From: Apium graveolens
Lineage: Eukaryota; Streptophyta; Magnoliopsida; Apiales; Apiaceae
Length of the DNA stretch: 64,000 nucleotides
Reading direction: 5' to 3'
NCBI RefSeq assembly: GCF_009905375.1
Contig: NC_133649.1
Location: forward strand, 224,337,275 to 224,401,274
Shown here piece after piece: positions 1 to 9,941 of this stretch (the first letter of the stretch is position 1; each line of letters begins with the position of its first letter). The notes beneath the pieces were generated by a model. It searched no databases. It saw only the letters and a list, made by a program, of their open reading frames with translations, and had not been told where the DNA came from. The position numbers and the translations under genes were made by a program.

Positions 1-1032
1 CTTTTGGAAAATCACTTCACAAGAGGTACTGTAGATAAAACTTTATTTTTCAGAAATGTGAATGGCTCTAGCATACTTGTTCAAATTTATGTAGATGATA
101 TTATTTTTGGCTCTACAGATGAGAAACTTTGTAAAAAGTTTGCCAAACTGATGCAAAGCAAGTATGAAATGAGTATGATGGGAGAACTAACTTACTTTCT
201 TGGTTTACAAGTTAAGCAAGTTAGTGATGGAATATTCATTAGTCAAACTAAATATATTTTTGATCTTTTAAAGAAGTTTGATCTAATGGATTGCACATCT
301 GCAAAAACTCCCATGGCCACTGCAACTAAGCTTGAACTAAACACTACTGAAAAGTCTGTAGAAATTTCAAGTTATAGAGGCATGGTTGGCTCACTTCTGT
401 ACTTAACAGCTAGTAGGCCAGATATAATGTTTGCTACATGTTTGTGTGCTAGATTTCAGGCTGATCCTAGAGAGTCTCATTTGATAGCTATTAAGAGAAT
501 CTCCAGATATCTCAAAGGAACACCAAACCTTGGCATTTGGTATCCTAGAGATTCTGGCTTTGATCTAACTGGTTATTCAGATGCAGATTATGCAGGTTGC
601 AGAATTGATAGAAAAAGCACAACAGGAACCTGTCAATTTTTAGGAGACAAGCTTGTGTCCTGGATCAGTAAAAAGCAAAATTCAGTTTCTACTTCTACAG
701 CTGAAGCTGAATATATTGCTGCTGGCAGTTATTGTGCACAGATTTTATGGATGAAAAATCAATTGCTAGACTATAGTTTGCAAGTTGAAAGGATTCCTAT
801 TTTCTGTGACAACACAAGTGCAATTGCCATCACTGAAAATCCAGTGCAACATTCAAGGACAAAGCATATAGACATCAAGTACCATTTCATAAGGGAACAT
901 GTAATGAATGGTACTGTAGAGTTACATTTTGTTCCAAGTGAGAAGCAACTTGCAGATATTTTTACCAAGCCACTGGATGAATCCACCATTTCTAGGTTGG
1001 TAAGTGAGTTAGGTATGCTTAATTACTCTTGA
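1..1032 (+). CDS. copia pol C-terminal part: reverse transcriptase end and RNase H
   Basis: Open from the window edge to the TGA at 1030-1032, about 343 codons without a break. The RT catalytic motif YVDD is at about nt 88-99 (context IYVDDIIFGS). RNase H follows, with SDADYAGCRIDRKSTTG at about nt 574-624, the TAEAEYIA block, the DNTSAIAITENP block and KHIDIKYHFIREHV. The end SEKQLADIFTKPL is typical of copia pol. These domains copy genomic RNA into DNA inside the virus-like particle. Copy B's equivalent (55372-56415) has an internal stop, whereas this stretch is intact. Upstream pol is outside the window. Confidence 0.93.
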   Translation, partial: LLENHFTRGTVDKTLFFRNVNGSSILVQIYVDDIIFGSTDEKLCKKFAKLMQSKYEMSMMGELTYFLGLQVKQVSDGIFISQTKYIFDLLKKFDLMDCTSAKTPMATATKLELNTTEKSVEISSYRGMVGSLLYLTASRPDIMFATCLCARFQADPRESHLIAIKRISRYLKGTPNLGIWYPRDSGFDLTGYSDADYAGCRIDRKSTTGTCQFLGDKLVSWISKKQNSVSTSTAEAEYIAAGSYCAQILWMKNQLLDYSLQVERIPIFCDNTSAIAITENPVQHSRTKHIDIKYHFIREHVMNGTVELHFVPSEKQLADIFTKPLDESTISRLVSELGMLNYS

Positions 1033-1126
1033 ATTTATCTGAATTATTTGGCAAGTTGAAAAGTAGCCAGAAATTTAACTGATTTTTAGTCTTGGATGAA
1101 AATTTTGACTAAGTCAAAATTTGCAT

Positions 1127-1335
1127 CTCGACGGATGACCATTATCCATCGAGTTGAGTCATCCGTCGATATACAAATTGTAAATAAAAATCAATTATTT
1201 TTCTGGAGTATTTTAAAGCTCGACGGATATCAACTTATCCTCATCCGTCGAAGTGTCTAAATCTTAACCGTTAATTCCCTGAACATTATCCATCGAGTAT
1301 ACTTACAGTTTGTAAGCATTACACGACGGATAATG
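1127..1335. repeat. inverted-repeat motif cluster in the pol-ORF3 spacer (copy A)
   Basis: At 1127-1153 CTCGACGGAT and ATCCATCGAG form near-perfect inverted arms, and ATCCGTCGA follows at 1161-1169. A second pair lies at 1219-1252 (CTCGACGGAT ... ATCCGTCGA). Single arms follow at about 1291 (TTATCCATCGAG) and 1325 (CGACGGATAA). The same word is clustered in this element's LTR and at the same place in copy B (56509-56715). It lies just upstream of the internal TATA box, so a promoter role is inferred. Confidence 0.85.
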
Positions 1336-1436
1336 GGTGGAATTTTTACAGTTTATTTTAAAATGACTATTTTAGACAATTTCTATTGGGTAATTTACTT
1401 CTCTTTATTATTTTTATCAGTTGATTTTGAGTAAAG

Positions 1437-1444
1437 TATAAAAG
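1437..1444 (+). promoter_or_regulatory. putative internal TATA box for ORF3 (copy A)
   Basis: TATAAAAG lies about 110 bases upstream of the ATG at 1553, with a pyrimidine-rich leader between. Copy B has the same box at 56815-56822, about 120 bases before its ORF3 ATG. Position and conservation suggest a separate ORF3 transcript. This is inference without transcript data. Confidence 0.55.
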
Positions 1445-1552
1445 CTTATTTCATTCTAATCATTTTCTTTTATCATTCTCAAATTCAACTGTGTTACTTC
1501 ATTCTCTCTCAAGCAAAAATCCTCTTTCTCTTCAAGCTTTTCTTCTCTAACA

Positions 1553-2551
1553 ATGGCACCCGTAGTTAAGATCATGTCACAGACTGGGTTCATCTATGAG
1601 AAGAACAACTTCACTGCCTTGATCAATAAGGGGATTCAACAATCTGAAGACTATCATAAGATGATGGACTTTGTGAACAACTGCAAGTTAAGTTTTGCCA
1701 TGCTGGAATCACCCACAATTTATTGTGAAGTTGGTGAGGAGATGTGGACAACAACAATCTATAACTCTACTGACAAAACCATCACTCTAACCATCAAAGG
1801 TAATGATTTCTGTATCAATAGTGATGTCATAAAAGCATGTTTCAAGATTCCTGATGATAATGTAACTACACCACACACTGACAATGATATTGTCAATATG
1901 CTCAATTCCATTCATTATGCACTTCCTACTGCAAAACTAAGTGAAATTAGAAGACTAGGTCTTAGGAAGGAATGGAGTTACTTGTGTGATGTAGTAACTA
2001 AAGTCTTTTCTGGAAAAATCAGTAATTTTGATTCTGTGAACATTTCCATGCTTAACATGGTATACATGCTAGTTACAGACAAATATTACAATTTCAGTGA
2101 CCTTGTTGTTTATGAGTTAGGTTTTAAACTAGGTGACTTAGCCAAAAGAGGAAAGAATATTTACTATGCTAGATTTTTTATGCTTTTGGCTAACCATCTT
2201 TGTCAAGAGATTGAACTTGAGAACCCAAACAACAAATTAGCTTGTTGGGTTCAAGAGAGAAGAATCATTGCAGACTTGAACAGAGCCAACCATCACAAGG
2301 ATGTGCCAATGTTCTATTGTCCTGTAATGCTGACACCTCAGGTAAGTGAGGTAAGTTCATCCAGACCCTCAACTATTCCAATCTCTTCTATTTCTTTGAC
2401 TTCATGCATAGCTATGACAACTGTGACAATGACCAAACAGTTGCCTACCAAAGCTGCCAAAACAACTGCAATTTCTAAATCCAAATCAAAGAAAACCCCC
2501 TCTAGTATCTCTCAAAAGGTACCAGTTCAAAAATCTACCAAAACCAAATAG
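1553..2551 (+). CDS. Sirevirus ORF3, N-terminal domain (332 codons to a conserved UAG)
   Basis: Starts at ATGGCACC after a CT-rich leader and runs 332 codons to TAG (2549-2551). Residues about 35-240 form a globular-looking domain with MDFVNNCKLSFAMLESPTIY and WVQERRIIADLNRANHHK. As far as I recall, similar MDF-x-L-x-YA-x-SPTI segments occur in third ORFs of Asteraceae copia elements; no function is established. The tail is rich in Ser, Thr and Lys. The same frame continues after the stop, and copy B has the same TAG at the same place. I see no signal peptide or membrane segment, so it is not a classical envelope protein. Confidence 0.7.
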   Translation: MAPVVKIMSQTGFIYEKNNFTALINKGIQQSEDYHKMMDFVNNCKLSFAMLESPTIYCEVGEEMWTTTIYNSTDKTITLTIKGNDFCINSDVIKACFKIPDDNVTTPHTDNDIVNMLNSIHYALPTAKLSEIRRLGLRKEWSYLCDVVTKVFSGKISNFDSVNISMLNMVYMLVTDKYYNFSDLVVYELGFKLGDLAKRGKNIYYARFFMLLANHLCQEIELENPNNKLACWVQERRIIADLNRANHHKDVPMFYCPVMLTPQVSEVSSSRPSTIPISSISLTSCIAMTTVTMTKQLPTKAAKTTAISKSKSKKTPSSISQKVPVQKSTKTK

Positions 2552-3204
2552 GGGAGTGTGAAGGAGGGTAAGATAGGTGAGGGAAGGGGTGAACATCAAA
2601 AAAACCCCAAGGATAAGGTTGGAGAGTTGAGTGAATCCCAGCCTAGCCATACTGCAGTTTCCCAACAAACTGTAGTGCTTAAAAAGGACAAAAGCTCACT
2701 TCTAGCTGCATCCTCCCAAAAGGATCTGGCTATTGAACAAAGCTCTCATCCAAGAGCACAGGCCAAGAGGGTTAGGGACACAAGCTCACACCAAACCTAC
2801 ACTAGAAAGAAGAAATCCAAAACAACTGGGGATGCACAGGGCACACACTTAGTGCAAACTGGTGCTAAAGACACAGTCCCTGCACCTTCTCAAATTCAGA
2901 TTGATGTGGCTCCAATAAATGTGGAGTCACAACCAAAATCTCTCATAATAGAAGCCACAGAAACACAATACTCACCAACTAACTCACTGAAAGTGGACAT
3001 GATAAACACTTCAATTCCTGATTCCCCTTCTCTAACTCTATTGGGGAAGCCAAAATCTAGTGCAAGTGAGCATCATCTTTTAGATGATTTGTTGGCTCAC
3101 TTGCCAATTCTTTCTGATTCTATTGTGACATCTGTGCCTCAAATAACTTCAATCAACACAGAGTCAACAATAGTTTCTCTTCCCACCTCATTCATTTCTA
3201 CTCT

Positions 3205-3322
3205 CTCGATGGATATTGCTCATTCATCGAGTAGTGATTGTATCCCGACGGATAAGCTTAACAGCAGTTATCCGTCGGATAGCTTTACCACTCACCCGAC
3301 GGATATCACTTATCCATCGAGT
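3205..3322. repeat. CGACGGAT motif cluster inside ORF3 (copy A)
   Basis: Six copies of the element's DNA word in about 120 bases, on both strands: CTCGATGGAT, TCATCGAG, CCGACGGATAA, TATCCGTCGGAT, CCGACGGAT and TTATCCATCGAG. They encode PTD and PSD/PSS peptides. The equivalent cluster in copy B is at 58581-58699. Confidence 0.85.
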
Positions 3323-4425
3323 GTCTCTGCACAACTTCAAACTTTAATAATTTCAAGTGCAGAAGATTTGGTGGTAATACAATCACTCTTAGGACTGAGA
3401 GAGGAGAGTGCATTGAGTGAGAGGCTGGGTTGCTCCCAGGCAAAAGGAGAGGAAAAGAGTGAATCTCAGCAATCCATTAATTCAGGATTGGCAAAAGTGA
3501 GTGAGAGGAGTCCCACCTTAGTAGGTGAAGGTGAGGGTGGGGAGCCAAGGTGAGACCCTGATGTAACAAAAGAGAGAATATGAGAGAAAGGCAGGTACTG
3601 GAGAAATAAGGATGGAACCAGCCATTGCTAGTGAGTCAATGATTGTGGATGATGCTGAAAAGGAAAGACAATTTCAGCAACATTACAAAGCTGTAATTGA
3701 TAACATTTCCTTGGATGCTGACACTTTTACTCACCCTGTTTCATCCTATCAACTGTTGGCTGCTCAGGGCAATGTGGAGGCAGAGCAGACTTTGCACTTA
3801 GTGCACACCACAGAATCTCTTCAAAGAGATAAAGCTGCTGTAAACAGGATGCCTCCTCAAGCTGGAGAGCCATCTGAAGAATTTGGAGTAAATTCTGATG
3901 ATGATGACTCTGGTTCTTTGGATGGAAGCATGAACTTAGGGGGAGCTGAAGGCCCAAGTTCTGCTTTCAATTTACCTAAATGGGCATGGGCAAAGGAATT
4001 TTCACCAGGGCAATTTGAGGTGTCTTTGGTAAAACAAGTAATAGATATTCAGCAGGCCCTTCAGGAAGCTTCAGATGCTGGTACCAAGGCTGTTCTTCAA
4101 GCTCACCTAGACTCTTTACATTTAATGAAGATCCAACACTCAAGACAGAATCTCAGTGTGGATGAATTGAAAAAGGATATAGCTGACTTAAAGACATATA
4201 ACTCTGAGAAGCTGGATTCAATAATGCCATATGGTACCATTCATGATCTATTACTAAGATTAAGGAGAGAATCAGATTCTGACAAGAAGATAGCCAAGCT
4301 GGAGAACAGAGTTCAGGTTATTGAGAATTCAGTGGCTCTACTTCTTCAAAATCAACAAACTCAGACAAATCTTCTTATGCAACTGGCTAAAGCACAAGGC
4401 CTAACTCCTCCACTTGATGATAACA

Positions 4426-4482
4426 AAAAGGGGGAGAGAGAATCAAGTAAGGGGGAGAAAGGACCAACTGAGGGGGAGAAAC
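4426..4482 (+). repeat. three polypurine-tract-like GGGGGAGA repeats inside ORF3
   Basis: AAAAAGGGGGAGAGAG, AAGGGGGAGAAAGG and GAGGGGGAGAAA occur about 20 bases apart and resemble the element's own polypurine tract (ATTGGGGGAGAT at 6286-6297). They encode a repeated KGE peptide. Copy B has two such units at 59792-59828. Whether they prime plus-strand synthesis is unknown. Confidence 0.6.
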
Positions 4483-6284
4483 TTCTAGTTCAAATCAGCA
4501 AAGTAATTATACCTTCAATTACTATCTCCAAGCCACCAGTTGCAGATGGTATAGATCTTATAAATGCAGCAGCAGCAAATTTGAAAGATGCTGATAAAGG
4601 AGAGTTGATTCTGATCAACTGGAAAAAGATTGATGAGGAAATACAGAAAAAGTTTCAATTAGTCAAGGAACCAGATCAGTCAGCCATCCATCACTCTCAT
4701 GTCAAGCCAATCAATGTGAATGAGATGAGCATGAACTATCTGGAGAAAGGACAATCTTCCTGCATCAAGACTACAAAGGCTGAGATAATTCTTAAACCAA
4801 GGGCAAACTATCCAAAGTTATCTTTGAAGAACCCTATGGATTCTGTGTATGACACCCAAGCCTGATGAAAAGAAGCTTCTGTCAAGATCTATTCTCCTCT
4901 ACAAAGATCCAGCTGATTCAGCCTCAAGAAAGAGAATTACAAAGATATTCAGAAATGGGAAGGAAATTTGTGTGGTAGATGGACATCCACAATTTGCTCA
5001 TGCAAAGGAAGAAGAAAAAGCCAGATTGAAGCAGGAAAAGAGGCAAGCTGCTCTAGATGCAAAGAAGTCTAAACAAAAGAAAGAACAGTTTGCTATCTTG
5101 GCCAAGCTACAGGCTGTGAATTCTTCTCAACAAATTCCCTCTCAACCATCTCAAGCTACTAAATCAGAGAAGAAGATTGAAGAACAGAAGAAATCCCCAA
5201 GAAAGAAAGAACTGGCTAAAAGAACAAAAAGAAAGTTGGATGTTGTTGACAAGGAATTGGAAGATCAATTTCCAAAGGAATCCACTCAAACTGAAACTCA
5301 AGCATCAAAGCCCTCTGTGGTGTTTGAAGACATAAGGGTGGTGGACCCCTATAGGAACATACATGGAGAGCCTATTGTGCCAAAGGATGAGCCAATAGAG
5401 TGGGATAAATTACCAATTCCTGACTTCAACTTGCCAATTCTTACTAAGCCAAGAAGGACAAAATCAAGGGCAGTCAAGAAAGTGAAGCTGTCACCTCTCA
5501 AATCCAAGTCAGTAGTCAAAGCTCAACCCAAGGTCAACAGGGGAGACTACATGTACTTGTGTGACATCAAAGAATTCTCAGATCTAAACCTTTATCTGGA
5601 GTAGCTGGATGAGGTAAGGGCAATTGATGCATACAGAAACCTACCTGAAAGGTTGGTGTTCAAGTACAAAGGGGGAAGGGAGATTCAGTGGCCTCTTCAC
5701 AGGATACTTCAAGAAAGCCAAGCTGTGTTGATCAAAGTCTATTCATCCTTCAAGAAAAACTTTGGGTTCAATGTAACTGCAAGAAGATTAGTATTGAAGA
5801 AGATTGAAGAGCTAAGGAGTGTTAGAGCCAAAGATGCACTACCCAAAACTCTTATCATCCCATACTCCAGGAGAAGAGTGCATCTAAGGCCCTACTGGCT
5901 GATGGAATTCATGGATGACAAGGGTGTGAGAAGATTCTTCAGATTAGAAGACCAATTGAGTATCTCTACCAATGAGACTCTCTTGGAAATGCAAGAAATG
6001 TTAGATCTCTCAGAATCTGATGAATTAGAATTCCACAGACAACTCCAGAATCAAATTGAAGAAAACAACAGAAAGCTTGGAAGAAGATCCAGACCTTCAA
6101 AAATCTAGAAAAATATGCTCAGACTAGAGGAGCATCTTGAACTGACTGTGAGCCAAACTTTGTACATTTTTGTTTAAATTGAAGCACTTTCAGTTCTATC
6201 TACTTATCTTTAAAAATATATGTTTAGGATGTTTTGTTATCATCAAGTATCTCTTAATTTATGGCTACAATTCCAGTAGACATA

Positions 6285-6297
6285 AATTGGGGGAGAT
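6285..6297 (+). other. polypurine tract of copy A
   Basis: AATTGGGGGAGAT directly abuts the 3' LTR start TGTTGTGAATATG. This is the expected plus-strand primer position. Confidence 0.8.
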
Positions 6298-7319
6298 TGT
6301 TGTGAATATGTTGAGTACTTGATGATTACCTAAACAAAACATCTAAGTAGATTTTACTTAGTGAAATAATGTAGCACTCGACGGATAAGAATTATAGTCC
6401 CGACGGATAACTCTTTATAGTCCCGACGGATGATTAACTTATTATCCATCGAGTGAGTAGCTTATGTAATAATAAGTTTGTAGCACAGTGTTGTATGCAC
6501 CTTTGTATAGAATCTGAAGTAGCATATAAGTCATGTTGACTTTAACTAGATATGCAGAATAGGTTAATTAACTGTACATAAGCAATATCTTGTAATTCTG
6601 TATAAGTGAAATGAAGTCAAGTGCCAAAATAGCTACCAACGGATGCTTAACAAAGCTTCGACGGATGATCAAATGACTATCAACGAATGTTTAACATAGC
6701 AGTCGACGGATGATCAATTAAGTCATCGACGGATGATCTGAAAGTCGATAGATGATCATATCAAGATTCAAACATCAGTTGGACAGTGAAAGCTGACACA
6801 CAGCCGTTGAGTTGGATACAAGTACACTGTGGAAGCCCATTAACTGGGTAATAGAGGACGAAAAGCAGCAAAGATCAAGACTGTTAGATTTTATATTTGT
6901 TCAGTTCTTTTGACTTTGTAATTTTGGTAATATATAAACCAAGAGAGTAGCAAATAGAAAAATAGCTGACATAGCTAAGAAACAACAACAGAGAAATCTT
7001 TGTAAGCATTATCTTTAGCATTTCCTGTGTTCTTAGCAGTTCTATTTGTGTAAGCAGCTGTGAGCATTTCTGCACACAGAGTCCTCTCGATATATTAAAT
7101 ATATCTCTGGTGGAATTGTTTAAATCCACCAGAAAGTTTTTAAAGACTCTTGTTTTTAATTACTTACGTTTTGATTCATTCAAGTTTACATTCCGCATTG
7201 TGCTAATCAAAACAAATATATCCATAATCGAGTTGAACATTTTTATTTCAAGAAAAAGGTTCAAGAATTCCATTCAACCCCCCTTCTGTAATTCTTGCTA
7301 TATTGTTAAGGGAATAACA
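6298..7319 (+). repeat. 3' LTR of Sirevirus-like copy A (1022 bp)
   Basis: Begins TGTTGTGAATATG and ends GGGAATAACA, aligning with the 5' LTR of copy B (49594-50601). U3 holds two motif clusters: 6377-6452, with CTCGACGGATAA, two CCCGACGGAT and TTATCCATCGAG, and about 6640-6750, with five variants. TATATAAA at 6931-6938 is the probable LTR TATA box. TTCAACCCCCCTTCTG near 7273 is a C-run typical of Sirevirus LTR ends. The bases after it (ATTTT, 7320-7324) would be the right target duplication. Confidence 0.87.
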
Positions 7320-9199
7320 ATTTTATAAATCGATTAATTAATTATTTAATTAATTGATTTATATTATAAATAATTCTGAATTATTTTCTAAAAATCAGAT
7401 TGAATTATTTTCTTAATTAGATATTATTTATTTATTGGTTATTAATTATTTATAAATTATTTAAAAATGATTAATTATTTTGATAATTACTCAAATAATT
7501 TTCTATAAATCATAATAAATTCATTTTAATTCCAAAAAAATTATAGAAAATCATTTTTAATTCTGATTTTTCTTAAATAATTATTTAAAAATTATTTTTG
7601 GGTTTTAAAAATTAGTAACAATTATTTATACTGAATAATAAATCGAATTAACAGTGTTTAATTGATAATAATTAAACCGTTAGTCCGATTCGAGTGAAAC
7701 GAAAGCCTGTTGACTCAGAAAAATAAATTCTTTTCATTAAAAATAATATTAAAGTTTAATTTCTTTTAGAAATTAGTTGATTTTGTTACTTGTTTGATTA
7801 TCAGTCGAAATACGTGTCGAGACGAGTCCGAAAAATTCCGAAAAAATGGAAAACGAGTCAGATAACGATCAGTTGAGCGATCAGCGAGTCGATTTTGGTT
7901 CTAAAAATTATTTTAACTATAAAAATGATTATGTGCTTATGTGCCTATGTGTATTATGTTGTTAATTGAGTCTTATTTGCTAATAAATAATACATGAGTC
8001 AGTCATACGCGCATGGGTAGATTTTAGGAATGGTGTGACGTTGATTCAAGATGCAATTGAAGTACGAAGTGACTTAACCAGTCTGTTTTGCTAACAGAAG
8101 CTAAGCCAGCCAGGCAAGTTGAGTCGGTATTAGTCCAAGGTGATAGACGACAGTGATCAAATTGCAGTGAGTCGCGCAGAAGGCAAGTTTTTCCCCTATT
8201 CTACTTTCAGAATAGTGATATTTATTGAAATGCTTATCACATTTGCACTCTTTTGATTCTTGTTCTTAATCACTAATACATACTTGTTATTCCTTTGTTC
8301 ATATTTCATATCGATTCTTGATTTCTCCATTTCTTTGGAATTCTGATTCATGTCTCGTTGATGATGCATTGAGATTGATATGTTCTGGTGTTTAGAATAT
8401 ATCAAAGCATACCGATTGTTCCGGTTGCTAAGCGATGGACGGATAATGATATTTTTGGGATTGAGTGTGTCTTAATCCTGAGGACCGGGATTTGACTGGT
8501 GCCTCGACATGGGCCGTAGTGCCTAAGTACCCGACTGGATCTATATAGTGAGATATAGATCTGTATTATATTCTGACTGATCAGCAGAATATAGATGCGA
8601 ACTTGTGTCCAGTTTAATTCATTTGTACTCGCCAGTAATGGCCTTCTTTCTATTCTCGTGGGGGTTATATCTTTGCAGATATACCCGGGATTATGGATTC
8701 ATTTAAAATGCTTTAACACTGTTTATATTTTGTGGACTTGTTGAGCAATTTTTGGCTCACCCCTTTTTGTTGTTATTCACCTTATTGTTTTCAGTTAAAA
8801 AGGAAAATGAAACCCATCAGGACTCGAGTGGTAAAAAAGCGGGTCAAGCCTCGGGATCCTCTCATACCCAAAGTGTTGATCCCAATCCAGGAAGAAAGCT
8901 TTGAGTTGCCCGAGCAGGTGGAGTGTTGATAGATAGTGTATGTGTTTGAATAAAAGTTGAACTTAGTTTAAAATGAAATAGACAATGGTTTGTAATAAAG
9001 AATTTTTGTGAGATTTTGAATGTTGGTTTGTAATAAAAGTAGTTAGTGGTTCTTGTTTTCATACTTCAACCTAAAAAGATCCTGGTTAGTGTTAAAGGGG
9101 TTCAGTTTCATTTCTTTATTTATTGTTAATTAGGTTGTACAGGGTTGGTGATTAGCTAGTAACCCCCAGACTTATACCCCGGGTCTGGAGGGCGTTACA
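7320..9199 (+). mobile_element. Ty3/gypsy LTR fragment (right part)
   Basis: AT-rich at first, then a sequence ending in GGGTCTGGAGGGCGTTACA. Read on the other strand this is TGTAACGCCCTCC, close to the TGTAACACCCCC terminus of the Tekay-type LTRs at 29243 and 39181, so it is probably a plus-oriented LTR of that group. Its left part was displaced by Sirevirus copy A. To the right it abuts a copia gag fragment at 9200, so it inserted there (possible target duplication CAGGG, 9200-9204). No convincing gene; a 65-codon frame near 8732 has no recognisable domain. Confidence 0.6.
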
Positions 9200-9317
9200 C
9201 AGGGTACTCAAACACCCTAAGCATAGAAACCCTGATGGTTTCATATCTACTGGTGTTTTGAATGGGTTGAACCTTTGCAGGCTCTTGAGGGTCTTGTGTT
9301 TTTAATTGATCAGACAT
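9200..9317 (-). pseudogene. copia gag N-terminal fragment
   Basis: ATG at 9317 on the minus strand opens about 39 codons, including RYETIRVSMLRVFEYP. Phrases of this type begin the gag proteins of many plant copia elements. It is interrupted by the gypsy LTR at 9199/9200. Gag would form the particle shell; only the N-terminus is left here. Confidence 0.7.
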
Positions 9318-9365
9318 GATTGATTGTTTGTTTGGATCTTAATTGTTTGTAAGTTTAACAGATTG

Positions 9366-9377
9366 GCTCTGATACCA
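9366..9377 (-). other. tRNA-iMet primer-binding site
   Basis: GCTCTGATACCA on the plus strand is TGGTATCAGAGC on the minus strand, complementary to the 3' end of initiator-methionine tRNA. It sits two bases from the LTR end. Confidence 0.85.
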
Positions 9378-9379
9378 CT

Positions 9380-9939
9380 TGTTAGGCCTCAATGATACTA
9401 TATAAGGGGGTTGAATATAGTATCCACAAGCAATTCGATTATAAACACAAGTATGTAACAGAAAACAAGTTTATTTAATATATCAAACTCTGTTATAGTA
9501 GGTTTAATCTACCCTCTCAGTGATGTATGATATCACTAAGAGCTGCTAGGGTTATAATGAATAATATTCTCGTGAATGATAATACATATAGTGTAAACCT
9601 TAATCTGTGTTTCTATACTATATAGTTACAAGATATCTCCTAATTGATATGATACGTTCTATTTCCTAAAATACATCAATCAGAGATTATCTACTGTAGT
9701 CTTTTAGCTGTACAACTCTCCAAGCATATCTTCTTTTGTTTAATCCAGACTATCTCCTATAAATCAGCCTCTTTTAATCCCTGAAGTGTATCCGCACTTA
9801 AGTTCTGATGTAAGTCCTGATGGCTTAAGTTCTGATAACTTCCTGTCTTCCGAAAGTTCTGATTTCCAGTTAAGTTCTGATAGTAAGTTCTGAAACTAAA
9901 CAAATCAGATTAGACATGACATCACAAATATATCTAACA
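9380..9939 (-). repeat. copia LTR (560 bp) with AAGTTCTGAT repeats
   Basis: Bounded by TGTTAGGCC at 9380 and ATCTAACA at 9939; on the minus strand it begins TGTTAGATAT. Near its minus-strand 3' end is TTCAACCCCCTT, a C-run like that of the Sirevirus LTR. Six copies of AAGTTCTGAT or one-base variants lie at 9800, 9812, 9827, 9854, 9872 and 9885, in the minus-strand U3. Confidence 0.8.
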
Positions 9940-9941
9940 AG

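Larger units (their letters stand above)
2558..6108 (+). pseudogene. Sirevirus ORF3, remainder (linker, coiled coil, basic domain), broken
   Basis: Continues ORF3 after the UAG. A Ser/Thr/Pro-rich linker (to about 3550) carries the CGACGGAT motif cluster at 3205-3322. Copy B shows that a loss of a few bases in a GGTGAGG run near 3535 shifts the frame. The next piece (3612-4865) holds an acidic stretch, then a likely coiled coil with LENRVQVIENSVALLLQ. A 2-base loss near 4850 shifts it again. The last frame (4849-6108) is Lys/Glu-rich (KARLKQEKRQAALDAKKSKQ) with one in-frame TAG at 5602-5604, and ends RRSRPSKI. The unbroken ancestor would be about 1500 codons in all. Function is unknown. Confidence 0.68.
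1..7319 (+). mobile_element. Sirevirus-like Ty1/copia retrotransposon, copy A (3' part)
   Basis: The window opens inside pol. In order it holds the end of RT and RNase H (to 1032), a spacer with an internal TATA box, a very long third ORF (1553-6108), a polypurine tract (6285-6297) and the 3' LTR (6298-7319). Copy B at 49594-64000 aligns with it along pol, spacer, ORF3 and LTR, which fixes the boundaries. A copia order with an extra ORF after pol, an LTR end rich in CCCCCC and an initiator-Met primer site (seen in copy B) are traits of the Sirevirus lineage. The 5' half and the left target duplication lie outside the window. Confidence 0.88.
9200..9939 (-). mobile_element. minus-strand Ty1/copia fragment: 5' LTR, primer site, gag start
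   Basis: On the minus strand this reads LTR (9939 to 9380), primer-binding site (9377 to 9366), a short leader, then a gag start at 9317, cut at 9200 by a gypsy LTR. On its other side (9940) Athila integrase sequence resumes, so it inserted into the Athila element. The rest of the element must lie to the left of the window. Confidence 0.8.

Noticed and set aside
1553..2551. Calling ORF3 an envelope gene
   Set aside because: No signal peptide or membrane span is visible, so only a position-based third-ORF label is justified.
8732..8929. 65-codon frame with basic KKRVKPRDPLIPK segment
   Set aside because: Within a gypsy LTR fragment, short, no start context or domain.
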